The notes below the pieces were generated by a model that made no database searches, was not told where the DNA came from, and worked only from the letters and a program-made list of their open reading frames with translations. From Stentor coeruleus (Eukaryota; Ciliophora; Heterotrichea; Heterotrichida; Stentoridae), in the NCBI GenBank assembly GCA_001970955.1, contig MPUH01000560.1, positions 1 to 45,988 on the forward strand: a DNA stretch of 45,988 bases, read 5' to 3'. Each line of letters begins with the position of its first letter. The stretch's first letter is position 1. Made by a program: the position numbers and the translations under genes. Shown here piece by piece: positions 10,773-21,604 of this stretch.

Positions 10773-11797
10773 TATTAGGTTATATAATTATTATATGAAG
10801 GATATTGAGGTTTGCTAATGGGTTATAAAGAATATTTTGCATGATTTTATGGAAAAGGTAGAATGTATTATCGGATTTAATGGTTAGTTTTTAGGTTGTT
10901 TGAAAAATAGAGATTTTTGGTTTAGAGGTAGAGTTTAAGATTTTAGAGGACTTTATTACGAGTAAGTTTTAGTTTTGATTTGAAATCTGATTGATTTTGA
11001 TAATGAGGTGTTGTGGTATGTTTACAATTTTGGTAAAGGATTTTATTGAATTATACAATAATAAGGTTATTGATAATTATATAATGCCATTTTTGTTTAT
11101 ATTCAAAGAGTTTACTTTGAATATACTTTTTGTCAACTAAAATAATATTTTTTTATATTCATAGCCTATAAAATACATTAAACCAGTTATTATGATCAAG
11201 AAAAAACCTTCAAGATTTAGCTAATTTGCAATTATGATCAAGAAAAAGCCTTAAAGGTTTATCTAGTTTGCATGATGCAAATTTTAAATATAAATTATTC
11301 TAAAGATTAAAATAATATAGTTACTATAGTCATCCTAGTCTCAAATAACTTACTGATCTAAGAATTCAAATTTTATCTTATACAAACACTATTAAATAAA
11401 CTATTATTATCTTGCATTAATCTAAAAACTCTTTCAGTAATAAAACTATTGGCAATTATCTACAAACCTGTTATTTCCTAAATTAAATTACAAATTATAA
11501 TTCGCAGACATCTCAAACTAATTTTTTAAAAAAACAAAACATTCATTACTACTTCTTTATCAAATTAATAATATTACTAGTTTAAAATCATCACAATAAT
11601 ACAAACCTCCTACATAAAAATCAATAAAACTTCCCATATTCCAGCCTCCTTCGAGCAAATTCATAAAGCATGTCCTCCTTAAACCATAAAATTCTCAAAA
11701 AACTCATCAAAATTTCAAAATCAACCTCAGCTAAAAGTCTTCACCAAAAAAAATACTTGGTATCGAAAAATCTAAGCTCCCCAAAAAGAAAAATAAT
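10773..11797. other. intergenic region with sharp strand-composition flip
   Basis: No gene seen between the kelch and BET genes. At 10801-11040 the plus strand has about 60 G and 7 C; at 11401-11700 it has about 13 G and 62 C. The flip falls near 11060-11130. A two-copy 42-nt repeat (11189-11271) lies within it. The first half is the 3' flank of one plus gene and the second half the 5' flank of the next. Confidence 0.8.
11189..11271. repeat. two-copy imperfect direct repeat, 42-nt period
   Basis: The block beginning attatgatcaagaaaaa and ending in cta-tttgc is present at 11189-11229 and again at 11231-11271 with several substitutions. It lies between genes and close to the composition flip. 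Its role is unknown. Confidence 0.8.
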
Positions 11798-12436
11798 ATG
11801 GAAAATCAAGAGGCAAAAGCTTTTCAGCTACTAAACCTGATAGAACTTCATGAAGAATGTCAAGAGTTTCTATCTCCTGTCGACTATAAACGTTTAGGTA
11901 TTCCCATGTATCCAATAATAATCAAAAACCCTATGGATATAGGGACTATAAAAAAGCGACTCAAAGCTCATTATTATACCAACATACATGATTTTATTGC
12001 TGACATCCAATTAGTTTGGGACAACTGTAAAAAGTATAATGAAGCCTCAACAGTAAATAATATATAGGAAATCCATCAACAAGCTGTTTTCTTAGAAAAA
12101 CAAACAAGAAGACACTGTTCAAAGCTTAGATTACCTTTACCTCATACTAATAAAAACATTGGAAATGATGATGGTGTCTTAGAAGATTTTAAAAATCTCA
12201 CTTTTGAAGAAAAGTGGAGGATGACTGAGGCTGTGAGGAAACTTAATCAGAATGCTTTGGAAAAAATTGTGAAGGTTGTAAAAGAAAAGTGCCCTGAATC
12301 TGTGGAGACGATGGAAACGGATAAGATTAAAATTAAATTAGATTCGATTACTAGAGAGGCTTTTAATTTGTTGCAAGAGATAATTGAGGAATATACTAGT
12401 GAAAATCTCCCACAAAAAAGACCTAAAAATGAATAA
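11798..12436 (+). CDS. small BET-type protein: one bromodomain plus NET/ET domain
   Basis: Two exons joined by a 15-nt intron (12053-12067) give 207 residues. Residues about 8-100 are a bromodomain: the FLSPVD and LGIPMYP-IIKNPMD stretches of the ZA loop, then VWDNCKKYN with the acetyl-lysine-binding Asn at about residue 81. Residues about 135-200 match the NET/ET domain of BET proteins (LTFEEKWRMTEAV, then the acidic-basic DKIKIKLDSI strand). BET proteins bind acetylated histone tails and recruit transcription factors through the ET domain. This one has a single bromodomain and no long C-terminal tail, so it is far shorter than animal BRD2-4 and nearer in architecture to plant GTE proteins. 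The intron falls just after the Asn motif. Confidence 0.9.
12053..12067 (+). other. 15-nt intron of the BET-type gene
   Basis: gtaaataatatatag, phase 0, A at position 10; retention ends the protein at TAG directly after the bromodomain Asn motif. Confidence 0.93.
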
Positions 12437-13554
12437 ATTGATTTGCCAAATTGTTTTGATTAAATATGGTAGATTAACTTCTAGGTTTAATATAAAGAAT
12501 GTTGTGGGAGAAGATAGGATAAAAGGATGTGAGGATTTAGAAAGATTTAGAAAGATTTAGAAAGACTTAAAAGTAGGTATTGATGATGGGGGAAATTTCT
12601 GAGTTTTTGAGGGAGTTTTTTAAAGAAATATGAGCACAGTATATTCTTTTAGAGCTGATGAAAACAAAATAAAAGTTTGGATATATCTCAAACACTGCAA
12701 TGAGGACCTAAGTTACAATTAATGTATAGATACAATAGGTAATGATGTTCACAGAATAGAATAATATCTAGAGTATTCTATTAACCATTCATGATTATTA
12801 CTTTATAATGAAATATGGATGAATGCATGTTGAAGTGAGATAACAAAAGGGCTCTTAGCTTATTTTATATATAGGTATAACTAAGTTTTCTATTTATATA
12901 GTAGTCTAAATGACTGAAGATTCAATAGTAATATAAAAAGTATTTCTGATATGACGAATATTAGGAATTGCATCTATAAAACAATTAAACTTGTTTGAGT
13001 TTATATAAAACCACAAAATGAGCTTTTCATATAGTTATTAAAACCATTAGGAATCAAATTTTTGTCATTAAACTTCCCCTTGTGAGCCTAGAAAAGAACA
13101 GTTCACTTTTGTTCAATCACTTTTCCTTATACCCAAGTACCTAATGCATCAGTGATCCCCCTAACATTCTCTACAAATATATAAAACCATAAAATCTAAG
13201 CAATCAAACCTTTTAAGTCGACACCTTTTCAGACCTTTTTACAGAACAACACACAATTTTGTAATCCTATAGAAAATTAACTAATTAAGCAGCCTGAAAT
13301 ACTAAGCTTTTAGAGCTCCTTCATAGAAAACTAAAGCTCAAAACGGCCAAAATGATGATTTTTTACCGAGCAGAACATGGCACTAAGATGAAAGGATGCA
13401 TTTTTCCTTAGCCTTTTTATGGGTTATAATAATTATAAGTTAACATAAGGATAATATATAGTCTAAGTCAATACATCTCAATAACACCAGTCAAAAATCT
13501 CATTCATCACTCACTGAAAAACTATATTTTGAGCCATTATAATTTCAATATATT
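12437..13554. other. intergenic region
   Basis: No gene supported. The first part is G-rich on plus (3' flank of the BET gene) and the last part before the SANT gene is C-rich. A minus-strand frame at about 12890-13425 looks weakly coding but has about ten internal stops, near the chance number, so it is not called. Confidence 0.55.
12531..12570. repeat. short tandem repeat, 10-nt unit, four copies
   Basis: Four consecutive units of the form aaagatttag (the first and last slightly altered) lie about 95 nt after the stop of the BET-type gene. Confidence 0.85.
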
Positions 13555-14259
13555 ATGCAAACAGACTCAAGTAGCTTAACATCTAACACAACCGGGAATA
13601 TGGTTTCCCACATAAATGACGAAAAGTCTGCACAATTTCAAGATATGCTCGACTGGAGCAGTGAATATGAAGTCGAAGAAGGATCAAGGTAAAAATCATA
13701 TAGTGACCTAAGTGTGGCCTCAGTCATCCAGTTTAAAACTATTTCACCTTTAATATTTAAAAAAGCTTCAAGAAAGTGGCTGAACTCCAATTCACAGAAC
13801 TATTTTTCACAGGCTAAGAATACTGCTGATCTAAGCAAAGACCAGATCCTTGCTGGCAAGGCATTGCAATCTTTTGAGAATTACCTCAGCATTGTGTGTC
13901 TTATGTACTTTGGCGATCCTTTTTCTAAAAGCAAGTCTAACAGTGAGGTTTTTCGCCCTGGCAAAAGGGCTCGTTCAAGGCAGATTTCTGATCCTTTGTC
14001 AATGATTGTGTCTCCTTTAAGGACTGAACTTGAGTTTGGTAAGGCCTAAACAGAGACTTGGAGCCCAAAACAAATCGCGGTTTTTGAATGCACGCTTTGC
14101 AGCTTTGGTAAAAAGTTTGATGTCATTGAAAAATTGCTTTCCCCGGATAAAGTTATGAAGGACATCACTAAGTTCTATTATACATGGAAGAAAACCTCGC
14201 ATTATAAAGCTTGGAAGGAAACTGTTAGGGAAAGCATGTTTTCGCCTGCTTGTAGTTAG
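13555..14259 (+). CDS. SANT/Myb-domain corepressor-like protein
   Basis: Three exons joined by 15-nt introns at 13689-13703 and 14039-14053 give 224 residues, ATG 13555 to TAG. Residues about 155-210 form a SANT domain (WSPKQIAVFE, then FGKKFDVIEKLL, then ITKFYYTWKKT) very like that of CoREST/RCOR, MTA and MIER proteins, where SANT2 helps hold histone deacetylase or demethylase complexes on nucleosomes. The conserved Trp and FYY-W-KKT positions are present. The N-terminal 45 residues are acidic/Ser-rich, and residues about 45-150 may be a divergent ELM2-type region, though I cannot show that. A chromatin corepressor subunit is the likely role. The second intron interrupts the codon just before the SANT domain, so the domain is lost from an unspliced reading. 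Confidence 0.87.
13689..13703 (+). other. 15-nt intron 1 of the SANT gene
   Basis: gtaaaaatcatatag, phase 2, A at position 10; retention creates TAA at its start. Confidence 0.92.
14039..14053 (+). other. 15-nt intron 2 of the SANT gene
   Basis: gtaaggcctaaacag, phase 1, A at position 10, and the only one of the nine with CAG rather than TAG at the 3' end. Confidence 0.92.
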
Positions 14260-14936
14260 GTTTATATTATTGCCATAACTAGCATTTTTAGACTTTATAA
14301 ATATTGTTTGAAGTTGTATGAGAATTTTGTGTTAGGTTTTGAAGGCAGATATTAAGAGGATTTGAGTTTTTATTGGAATTGTGATAAGAATAAGGTTTTG
14401 AATAGGTGAATATGAAATTTTAGAAATTAAAGGTGGATTTTTTTATGAGGATAAAAGTTTGGATGGAGGATTTGGATGGTTTTGATAAGTGGTTGATGAG
14501 AAGGTTTTGGTGGAAATTTGGGTGTTTAAATTATGGGATATGAAGATATTTAAATTATAATACTTTAGAAGTAGGGTCATGAAATTAGTCTGGAAAGTGA
14601 ATATGATTATAGGTGGAGAGAGGATAGGTAATTTTATGTAATGCCATGATTTAGAGGAATAATTTTATAAATTTTAGGCTTAGTGATGGATGATTTTGTA
14701 GACCATCCGGCTTCGTCTTGGTAGTTTGCTAGGTTAAGTGAAAAATTAGTGCTTTTATTGAAAATAAATGAATTTTAAGTTACTAACTTGGCTTGATAAG
14801 AAATGTTCCTAGCAAGTTGGATATGCTTTGTACTGATTATGAATGATGATTATTAAAAATATGCTAATGGTGGAAAGACAATGTACAGTATGGAATGATG
14901 TCTTCTTTAAAACTCTCATACACATATAAAATACAT
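14260..14936. other. convergent spacer
   Basis: No gene seen between the SANT gene (plus) and the unknown minus-strand gene. The plus strand is clearly G-rich after the SANT stop, matching the 3'-flank rule seen elsewhere. Confidence 0.65.
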
Positions 14937-15890
14937 CTAAATAATTCTTAGAAACTTGTGATTAAAGTCATAATTTTCAGCAAAAATCTCATCTGGCTCA
15001 GTTTTACCAACATCATGATTCGTGCTCACCCTGCTTCCCGGTCTCTTTAACGCTTCAATTTCCAAAGGTAGCTTAGACTGCCCAGTGACCTTTAAATCAT
15101 CACAACTAAAAGTTCGAAAATAGTTTTTTGGTTTAGCATTCACAAAATTTCTCAAATACAAACCATTTAAATAATGTCCAACAGGCATAAAACTCTCAAA
15201 TCTCTCAACATTCTGATCTTGTCTTAAAGTCATAAACCAAGAAGATTTTTTTTCAAGATCTTTTTTATGGTTAATATAATAAGTACTACATAAAAGTTTC
15301 TGTAAAGGTTTTTTAATCCTTTTTGTCAATCCACCTTGGATTTTAGACCATTCCTTTTGTTTTTTTTCAAAGTTGCTAAGGGATTTTTCTTGTTTGAAGT
15401 ATGAAATTTTATCGTTTAAAGGGAGGCTGCTAACTTTTTTATTATGCTCTTTAAGGTCTTGGGTTATACGTTGATTGATATCATTAATATGGCTTTGTAA
15501 TTGGAAGTAACTTGGGACTTTTAATATGGATTGGCGTATTGTTAGTCGACGTTTTAAATTATCTTGCTTTAGACTGCTTGCAGATGGGTGGTCGCTTTTT
15601 TCTCTGTATTTTTCGAATATCTTGTAGGACCCTACACTGCTATGCCTTGATATAGTATCACTTTTAATATACCCCATAGACTCCATGACGTCATTTGATT
15701 TGAGGAAATCTAACGGATTTCCTGCTTCCAAGAGTAAATCTTTTTCTATGCTTTTATCAATAAGCTCCTTTTCATTGTATTTTGATAGATTTTTTTGGAT
15801 TCTACCAGGGCTGCCGGTGATATACTGCTTTATTACCTTTACAGGAATTTTTACTCTTAAAGACTTTTTTCTATCATCATCATTATTCAT
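14937..15890 (-). CDS. unknown basic, probably cytoskeletal or disordered protein
   Basis: A 317-residue open frame with ATG at 15888-15890 and TAG stop; codon use and composition look genuine. It is Lys/Ser-rich, has no signal peptide or membrane segment, and contains several basic and Ser-rich stretches (for example SDHPSASSLKQ, KRRLTIRQSIL) with short amphipathic helical runs in the middle. No domain recognised. It starts only 140 nt from the end of the transporter gene on the same strand, so the spacing is tight, but shared function is not implied. Confidence 0.75.
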   Translation of the reverse strand: MNNDDDRKKSLRVKIPVKVIKQYITGSPGRIQKNLSKYNEKELIDKSIEKDLLLEAGNPLDFLKSNDVMESMGYIKSDTISRHSSVGSYKIFEKYREKSDHPSASSLKQDNLKRRLTIRQSILKVPSYFQLQSHINDINQRITQDLKEHNKKVSSLPLNDKISYFKQEKSLSNFEKKQKEWSKIQGGLTKRIKKPLQKLLCSTYYINHKKDLEKKSSWFMTLRQDQNVERFESFMPVGHYLNGLYLRNFVNAKPKNYFRTFSCDDLKVTGQSKLPLEIEALKRPGSRVSTNHDVGKTEPDEIFAENYDFNHKFLRII

Positions 15891-16030
15891 TATAATGGCA
15901 ATTAAGTATTATTTTATAGGGTAGATATTTTTGGGATTTGGAGAAATTGAAAAACACTGAAATAAGATAGACTAATGGTAGAAAATGAATTTAAGGCAAC
16001 TTTTGACTAAAAATGATTTAATTACACATG

Positions 16031-17434
16031 TTATATATCACTGATTAGTCCACTAATTAAGTAAATAAGAAGGGAAAATGATCCTAGTGCAATAATAAGA
16101 TTAAATGGTCTCCAGTAAAATTTTACATCATATGGTGTTGGTGAATGCCATAACATCCTAACTGAAATATGTGTAAGAGGCACCATGATATGAAAAACAA
16201 ACAAAGGTGAAAGGCCAATAATATCTAAAATCATTCCCTAAGTAAATATTACAATATCATACAAAAAGAAGCTTATAATCAATGGTATAATACTAAATAT
16301 CAGTTTAAGGATCACTATTTTTTTCTTAGGAATATTTTCTTCTCCATAAACCATAGCTTTCCAATTGTCAGCTATAGAAATTGAAGCTAAAGGATACGAT
16401 GACAAAACATCAAAAGCTGGAAACAAAAGAACAATATAAGATACTGTATAATCCCATATATTCCTATAATCCTTACCCCCAGAATAATCAGCAAAGTTCA
16501 ACGACACTTGAGCAGCAACATCATCAATAGCATAAGGAACCACAAGTCCCAAAGCTCCATACCAAACAAAGCTTGTCACAGATACTAAACTAATAATTCT
16601 CCATAGATTGCTCTTTTTATCTTTAACATACTGTGTAACACTAGGCATTTGCAGCTGATAAAGTAAAGCAAAAATGATTATTGGTAAACCAATCTCAGTA
16701 TTTGAAAAGTTGAATAAAGTAGGAGAAGCATGAGATTTTTTGCTAGAGTCAATAGATTTGCCACTAATCATAATACTGATACATGAAAAAATTACCAGAC
16801 TCATTATAGTAAATCTCATAATGCACATGACAATCTGAAAAACACGCTGTTCTTTTAAATCGATTAAGGTTAATGTGATAACAATTAGACTGAAGAAAAA
16901 TAGGAAAATCCAGTAACTATAGAGACATGATGAGAAATAACCTTTTTCGTAAATATTGCAGGATGAGCCAGTGATTAGAGGTATGTTGTCAGCTAAGGAT
17001 GTAGAGAATATTGATGCATATGCTACTAGTGTTCCTTCAAAGCATATTGTGAGGATTGCTAGATAGAAAATCCCAAATTTTCTCCCGAAGATAACAGACA
17101 TTGCAACACTTGCATCTATTCTGTAATCTTCAAATGTTCTTGATGTATCAAATGATGCGAACTCAAGCTTTGAACTTTTAAAAAAGTCTCTGGTTTTAAA
17201 AGTGAAGGAAGCTCCTTCTTCTTTCATATTCTTCAATAAAAATGCTTTATGCATCACTTCAAGAAATATGAGACTTAGATAATTGTTTAAAAGGCAAAGA
17301 AGAATCAAATATATCAATGATAGGACGATACCAGTTTGACTGAAGCTGTATGGAAGGCCTAAAAACCCAGCTCCAATCATGACATTGATACTGAATACAA
17401 AGCCAGAGAATAATCCCATAGTTTCCTCAACCAT
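16031..17434 (-). CDS. amino-acid transporter, AAAP/SLC38-like
   Basis: Two exons joined by a 15-nt intron (16238-16252) give 462 residues, the usual size for amino acid/auxin permease family proteins. Residues about 8-40 carry the first transmembrane helix with the family's unwound-helix motif (NVMIGAGFLGLPYSF). About ten further hydrophobic helices follow, including one with FALLYQLQMPSVTQYV, typical of the SLC38 TM6 region. Family members move neutral amino acids across plasma membrane or lysosome/vacuole membranes with Na+ or H+. A hydrophilic loop of about 55 residues lies between TM2 and TM3. Substrate and compartment cannot be deduced. The second exon supplies the last about 70 residues with two or more helices. 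Confidence 0.88.
16238..16252 (-). other. 15-nt intron of the transporter gene
   Basis: On the coding strand gtaatatttacttag, phase 0, A at position 10; retention truncates the protein by the last roughly 70 residues. Confidence 0.9.
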
Positions 17435-18939
17435 TTAATATTTTTATTTGAATGAATATTGTAATGCTAAAACAAAATGCGCAATAAAAAAGAAGTGAAT
17501 TCGACTCTAGATGCATTTTGAGTTTTATTTTTAAAGAATTTTTAGATATTTATAAGGCTTAAAGTGGAAAAAAAAATATTTATGTGCTAGATAATAGCAT
17601 ATGAAGACAAATAGATATCTTGTTATCAATAGATTTGAAAAATAATATCATAATTAATGCTTACTTATATATAGATATTGTTTAAATCTAACTATTAAGA
17701 ATATAAAAAATGTTTTGTTGTATTAAATATCCTAAAATATATGATGCCTAAATGCAAATTTATATAGTTCATATTAGATGAACGATTAACCTAATCATAA
17801 TTATATTATTTATGTTTAATAGAATATTTTTGTGGAATATATGCAAATTTTGATTTCTTTGAAATATCCTAACAGTCTAGGTTGTTAATTTATGTAAAAA
17901 AATATTAGGATTTAGTTAATTATGTATTTTTTTTACTCAAAAAGTGAACAGATATAAAAAGGAACAAATCGCTAACTCAAAGATTTTTTTAAAATAGCAT
18001 TCTCATTATCAATTAAATCATTATTATTTCAATTCTTTTAAAAGCAGCACTATTATATTTAACTATTTTATATAAAATAAATAGTTACAAAGGATTTTTT
18101 CATATTTACTCAAACTTATATTGAATTATTAGGCATATTATGAATTAACTATAAATGCATCCTTATTGAATAACAAATAAACTTTGTTTATAGCAAATCC
18201 ACAGCTATAACTTTATTAAAACTCCATCACAGAACGAAATGAATCGCAAAACTTTTATTTACCTAAAAGCTTTTAATAACAAAGCAAAAACACTATATAA
18301 GATTCTCATTAATATCTAAATCTATAACCCTTCTTTTCTAGTAACTTTCATTATTCGGAACATTTTCATTCATCACCATTTTCGTAACTTGGGGGTTTTC
18401 CCAGTCTCAACTAAAAACTCAATACAGATAACAATATTATTTCATCCCTAATCTAAGGGCAATTATATGCTTTATCATATATTCAAGAATCTTTACTTTA
18501 TGTTTAGACAAATTTATGGAATAGTATTCATATATTCTAAAACCATTCTATTTTTACAATTTTCAAAATTACTTATGTTAAATCACTACTAAAGATATTA
18601 AATGTTTGATTTAATCTAAGCTTTTTTCACTGTGTTGAATTATACAATTTGTTGTGAGTATAAATNCTAAAGATATTAAATGTTTGATTTAATCTAAGCT
18701 TTTTTCACTGTGTTGAATTATACAATTTGTTGTGAGTATAAATTTTCAGTTCGATGTAAAAAATTGTACTAGATAAGACTTAAAATTATCTCCAGTCTAA
18801 TTATGTCTGAAGTTATTATGATACTTTTTATGTATAAAACTAGGGTTCTTTTATGAAATTAGGCTTTCCCAAAGCAGCCAAATTTGAGATTTATCATATT
18901 GTAAGGCCAGAATCTCAGTAGACTAATGGATAAAAATAA
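17435..18939. other. intergenic region between divergent genes
   Basis: About 1.5 kb with no intact gene between the start of the transporter (minus) and the start of the eIF4G-like gene (plus). Very AT-rich with poly-A/T runs. The only structured element seen is the N-junction duplication at 18589-18743. Confidence 0.6.
18589..18743. repeat. 77-nt direct duplication around a single N (18666)
   Basis: Bases 18589-18665 recur identically at 18667-18743 with one N between them. This is the same signature as the other junctions and is probably an assembly artefact. Confidence 0.9.
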
Positions 18940-20166
18940 ATGAACCCAGTTATTAATAACGACGCGAATGAAGAGATTAAGATTAAGAAAAAGGAAGATT
19001 TATTAAAGGCCAACATAGATAGTAGTAAGATTGATCTCAATGCTGAAATTCCTGATTTAGACGTTAAGTCTCGTAAAATCAGATTGGTTTTAAACAAAGT
19101 CACTGAAGATAACTTCGAGCGACTTGGTTTAGAGTTAGTCACTGGCTTTCAATACAATTTTAAGCTCCTTGCTGAGCTTGTAAGACTTATTTTTGATAGA
19201 GCTGTTGTCAGAAACTTTGCAGGGCTTTTTTCAAACACATGTACTTACTTTTATGCTCAGTTGAAACAACAAAATAAAGAAGTGAGTAGAGCTTTTAAGC
19301 AAGCAATCAACCAAAAATGTGAAGTACAACTTTCTCAGAACTCAGAATCCTTAGTTCCTTTGAGTAAGTTTATTGGACTTCTTTACAAAGAGAAGCTGGT
19401 TAAATGTATGGTGGTTTTTCAATTCTTCGAAGTTTCGATTAAACAGACTTCATCTGATTACCAACTTGAAGCAGCATTCTATTTACTAAAGCTTCTCAGT
19501 CCACACCTCGCCTGCAGCAACTTAGAGCGCCTAGAAAAAGTTTTCACCGACTTGTCATCATTGTCCACAGAAAGGCTATCCAAAAAAATCCAATTCCTCA
19601 TCTTAGACCTAGTCGAAAACAAAGCAACCCTTACCTTGCCAACCCCTCTCCGTCAAAAATCATCAGAAAATACCTCAAGTCATACAAAAAAAACTGGCAA
19701 AATTGTGAGCTTTGGCTCAGTAAGCGAATTTCAACAAGTCCAATGTGGGAATTCTAAACGAATTCTCAAACAAAACGTCTCAGAAGAAACCAAAACCATC
19801 CTTAGAGAAGCTGTTGGAGAGCATGTTATAGGGAAAAAGAACTTAGAAGTTATAAAAGAAATATTCAAAATCAATAAAAACAAAGAAAGGCAACTGGTGA
19901 ATCAAACTTTTAAGTACGCGCTTATACATTATGATAGAGAACAAGAGTTCCTTAAGGTTTGTGATCTGGTTGTACAGGTTACTGAAGCTATAGGGAAAAA
20001 AGAGGTTATTGAAACAGGGATAATGTATACGGTAGAAGCGATACAGGATATAAAGTTGGATTCTCCAATGGCCTCTGAGCATTTGACTTTTATTATTGAC
20101 CATCTTGAAAGTACTGGAGTTATTTCTGATGCGAAGTACTTGACAAAAAACTTGTCAGATAACTAA
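18940..20166 (+). CDS. compact eIF4G-like protein (MIF4G plus MA3-like)
   Basis: A 408-residue open frame, ATG 18940 to TAA. Residues about 45-230 resemble a MIF4G domain: RLVLNKVTEDNFERLGLEL at its start, then ELVRLIFDRAV and a helical-repeat pattern with FSNTCTYFYAQL. Residues about 295-405 resemble an MA3 domain (EVIKEIFKINKNKERQLVN, later HLTFIIDHLESTGVI). These are the eIF4A-binding domains of eIF4G/DAP5-type translation initiation factors. No YxxxxLL-type eIF4E-binding site is obvious in the short N terminus, which would fit a DAP5/NAT1-like factor. The linker near residues 235-285 is Ser/Thr/Lys-rich. The family call is good; exact type is inference. Confidence 0.82.
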   Translation: MNPVINNDANEEIKIKKKEDLLKANIDSSKIDLNAEIPDLDVKSRKIRLVLNKVTEDNFERLGLELVTGFQYNFKLLAELVRLIFDRAVVRNFAGLFSNTCTYFYAQLKQQNKEVSRAFKQAINQKCEVQLSQNSESLVPLSKFIGLLYKEKLVKCMVVFQFFEVSIKQTSSDYQLEAAFYLLKLLSPHLACSNLERLEKVFTDLSSLSTERLSKKIQFLILDLVENKATLTLPTPLRQKSSENTSSHTKKTGKIVSFGSVSEFQQVQCGNSKRILKQNVSEETKTILREAVGEHVIGKKNLEVIKEIFKINKNKERQLVNQTFKYALIHYDREQEFLKVCDLVVQVTEAIGKKEVIETGIMYTVEAIQDIKLDSPMASEHLTFIIDHLESTGVISDAKYLTKNLSDN

Positions 20167-21001
20167 TTAGTTTATTTTTCCTATGAGAATTGGTTTTTTT
20201 ATGATTGATTAGGTGTTAGAGTGTTATGATTTAGTTTTTATATTGGTTTTATTGTTTTTTAACTTTTGTTATGGTAAAATGCTAGTTTTCAGTCAGTTTT
20301 TTGTAGTTAGGGCTATGGTTGACATTTTTGAGGGAGGTGGATGAAAATGGATACTAAGAAAGTGAATGTGATAATTAGCGGATTTTATTTGAATTTAAAA
20401 GGAGAAATAGATATTTTAAACCTATGCTAAATTTGTGCTTATAAGTTCATTTAAAAAGGGAAAATCTTTAGTGATTGAGTTGAAGGAAAGTATCTTAATG
20501 CTTTTCACATGCTAATAATGCAAAATCTTATAGATATAAACTTTAAATTTATCCTAAGAAATTATTTTAACTCTAAAAAATTAAAAAGGCATTTCAAAAT
20601 ATCCCCATATGAATTAGAAAGGTCTAAAAGCAAATAACTTTTAAAAGTATAAATATAGTTTATTAGCTCATAACATTATAAAAAATATCGTGGACAAATC
20701 CATAATGCAATTTCCAAAACTATTCGAATTCTAATTAAAGATAATATTTCAAAAAAAAATAGATGCAGCTACAACAAAGTGAAAATTCATTTAAAATACA
20801 ACAAAAGCATCATAAAAAGCTTATATTCATATCAAATTATCCCTATTAATTTATATTTTTTATACAATCCTAAAAAACATATCGAAAATTTCCATAAAAT
20901 CATATTAAACAATGCAATCATAATCAACAAACTATTTCTACTCATTTTCACATCAAACCACCTTATAATCTTAAGTCCTTAAGCTTTTTAAAATGCTTTA
21001 A
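20167..21001. other. convergent intergenic region
   Basis: No gene supported. After the eIF4G-like stop the plus strand is G-rich; approaching the NFU1 stop it becomes C-rich, as expected for two converging 3' flanks. The 67-residue plus ORF at 20779-20982 is low-complexity Lys/Ile/Asn and is not called. Confidence 0.6.
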
Positions 21002-21604
21002 TTAAACTAAAACTTTATCTTTCTTATCCTCTATATGTCTTTCAAGGACTCCTTTAACTTCTGGAATATAAAACATGAGCATTTTCTCAATCCCGTCTTT
21101 TAAAGTGGTAAAAGCTGAAGGACATCCAGCACAGCTCCCTTGAAGTTCCAACATAACAATCCCAGTTTCCTTATTAAACTCAATAAACTTCATATCTCCA
21201 CCATCCTCTTGTAAATAAGGTCGGATTCTCCCTTCAAGTATTTCATTAATAACTGACTCAACCTCATCATCAATATTATAATTGCTTTTATCGTCCCTTT
21301 GTTCTGTGAAAATAGGTATATTTTCATTAAAATACTTGTCAATAATCTGAGAAATAAACGGAGTTAATTGCTCCCAATCAGAAAACTCAGTCTTCGTAAC
21401 AGCTACATATTCTGGAGAATAGAAAACACGACTGATTCCTTTGATGTTGAAAAGATCTTGGGCTAAAGGGGATATGTTAGCATAGACTGCGCTTGGAAAA
21501 TCACAAGTCCCTTCGTTCATCACACTTTTCTCTGGAATGAACTTCTTGCAGAGAGGGTTAGGTGTCACTTTAATTTGCACATGTCTACATAGGAATCTTA
21601 TCAT
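21002..21604 (-). CDS. NFU1: mitochondrial iron-sulfur cluster scaffold NFU1
   Basis: A 200-residue open frame with ATG at 21602-21604 and TAA stop. Residues about 10-95 match the N-terminal Nfu domain (VTPNPLCKKFIP, then IKGISRVFYSPEYVAVTK), and residues about 115-195 the C-terminal NifU-type domain with RPYLQEDGGDM and the CAGCPSAFTTLK cluster-binding CxxC. NFU1 receives 4Fe-4S clusters and passes them to mitochondrial enzymes such as lipoyl synthase and respiratory subunits. The N terminus MIRFLCRHVQ is short but basic/hydrophobic and could be a minimal mitochondrial import signal. Both key cysteines are present. This is among the most certain calls in the window. Confidence 0.96.
   Translation of the reverse strand: MIRFLCRHVQIKVTPNPLCKKFIPEKSVMNEGTCDFPSAVYANISPLAQDLFNIKGISRVFYSPEYVAVTKTEFSDWEQLTPFISQIIDKYFNENIPIFTEQRDDKSNYNIDDEVESVINEILEGRIRPYLQEDGGDMKFIEFNKETGIVMLELQGSCAGCPSAFTTLKDGIEKMLMFYIPEVKGVLERHIEDKKDKVLV

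Noticed and set aside
12890..13425. Continuous minus-strand frame with protein-like text if stops are read as Gln/Trp
   Set aside because: About ten stops in roughly 178 codons is close to the chance number, and the flanks do not support a minus gene.
20779..20982. 67-residue plus-strand ORF
   Set aside because: Asn/Ile/Lys-rich text typical of AT-rich spacer, in a C-rich 3' flank.
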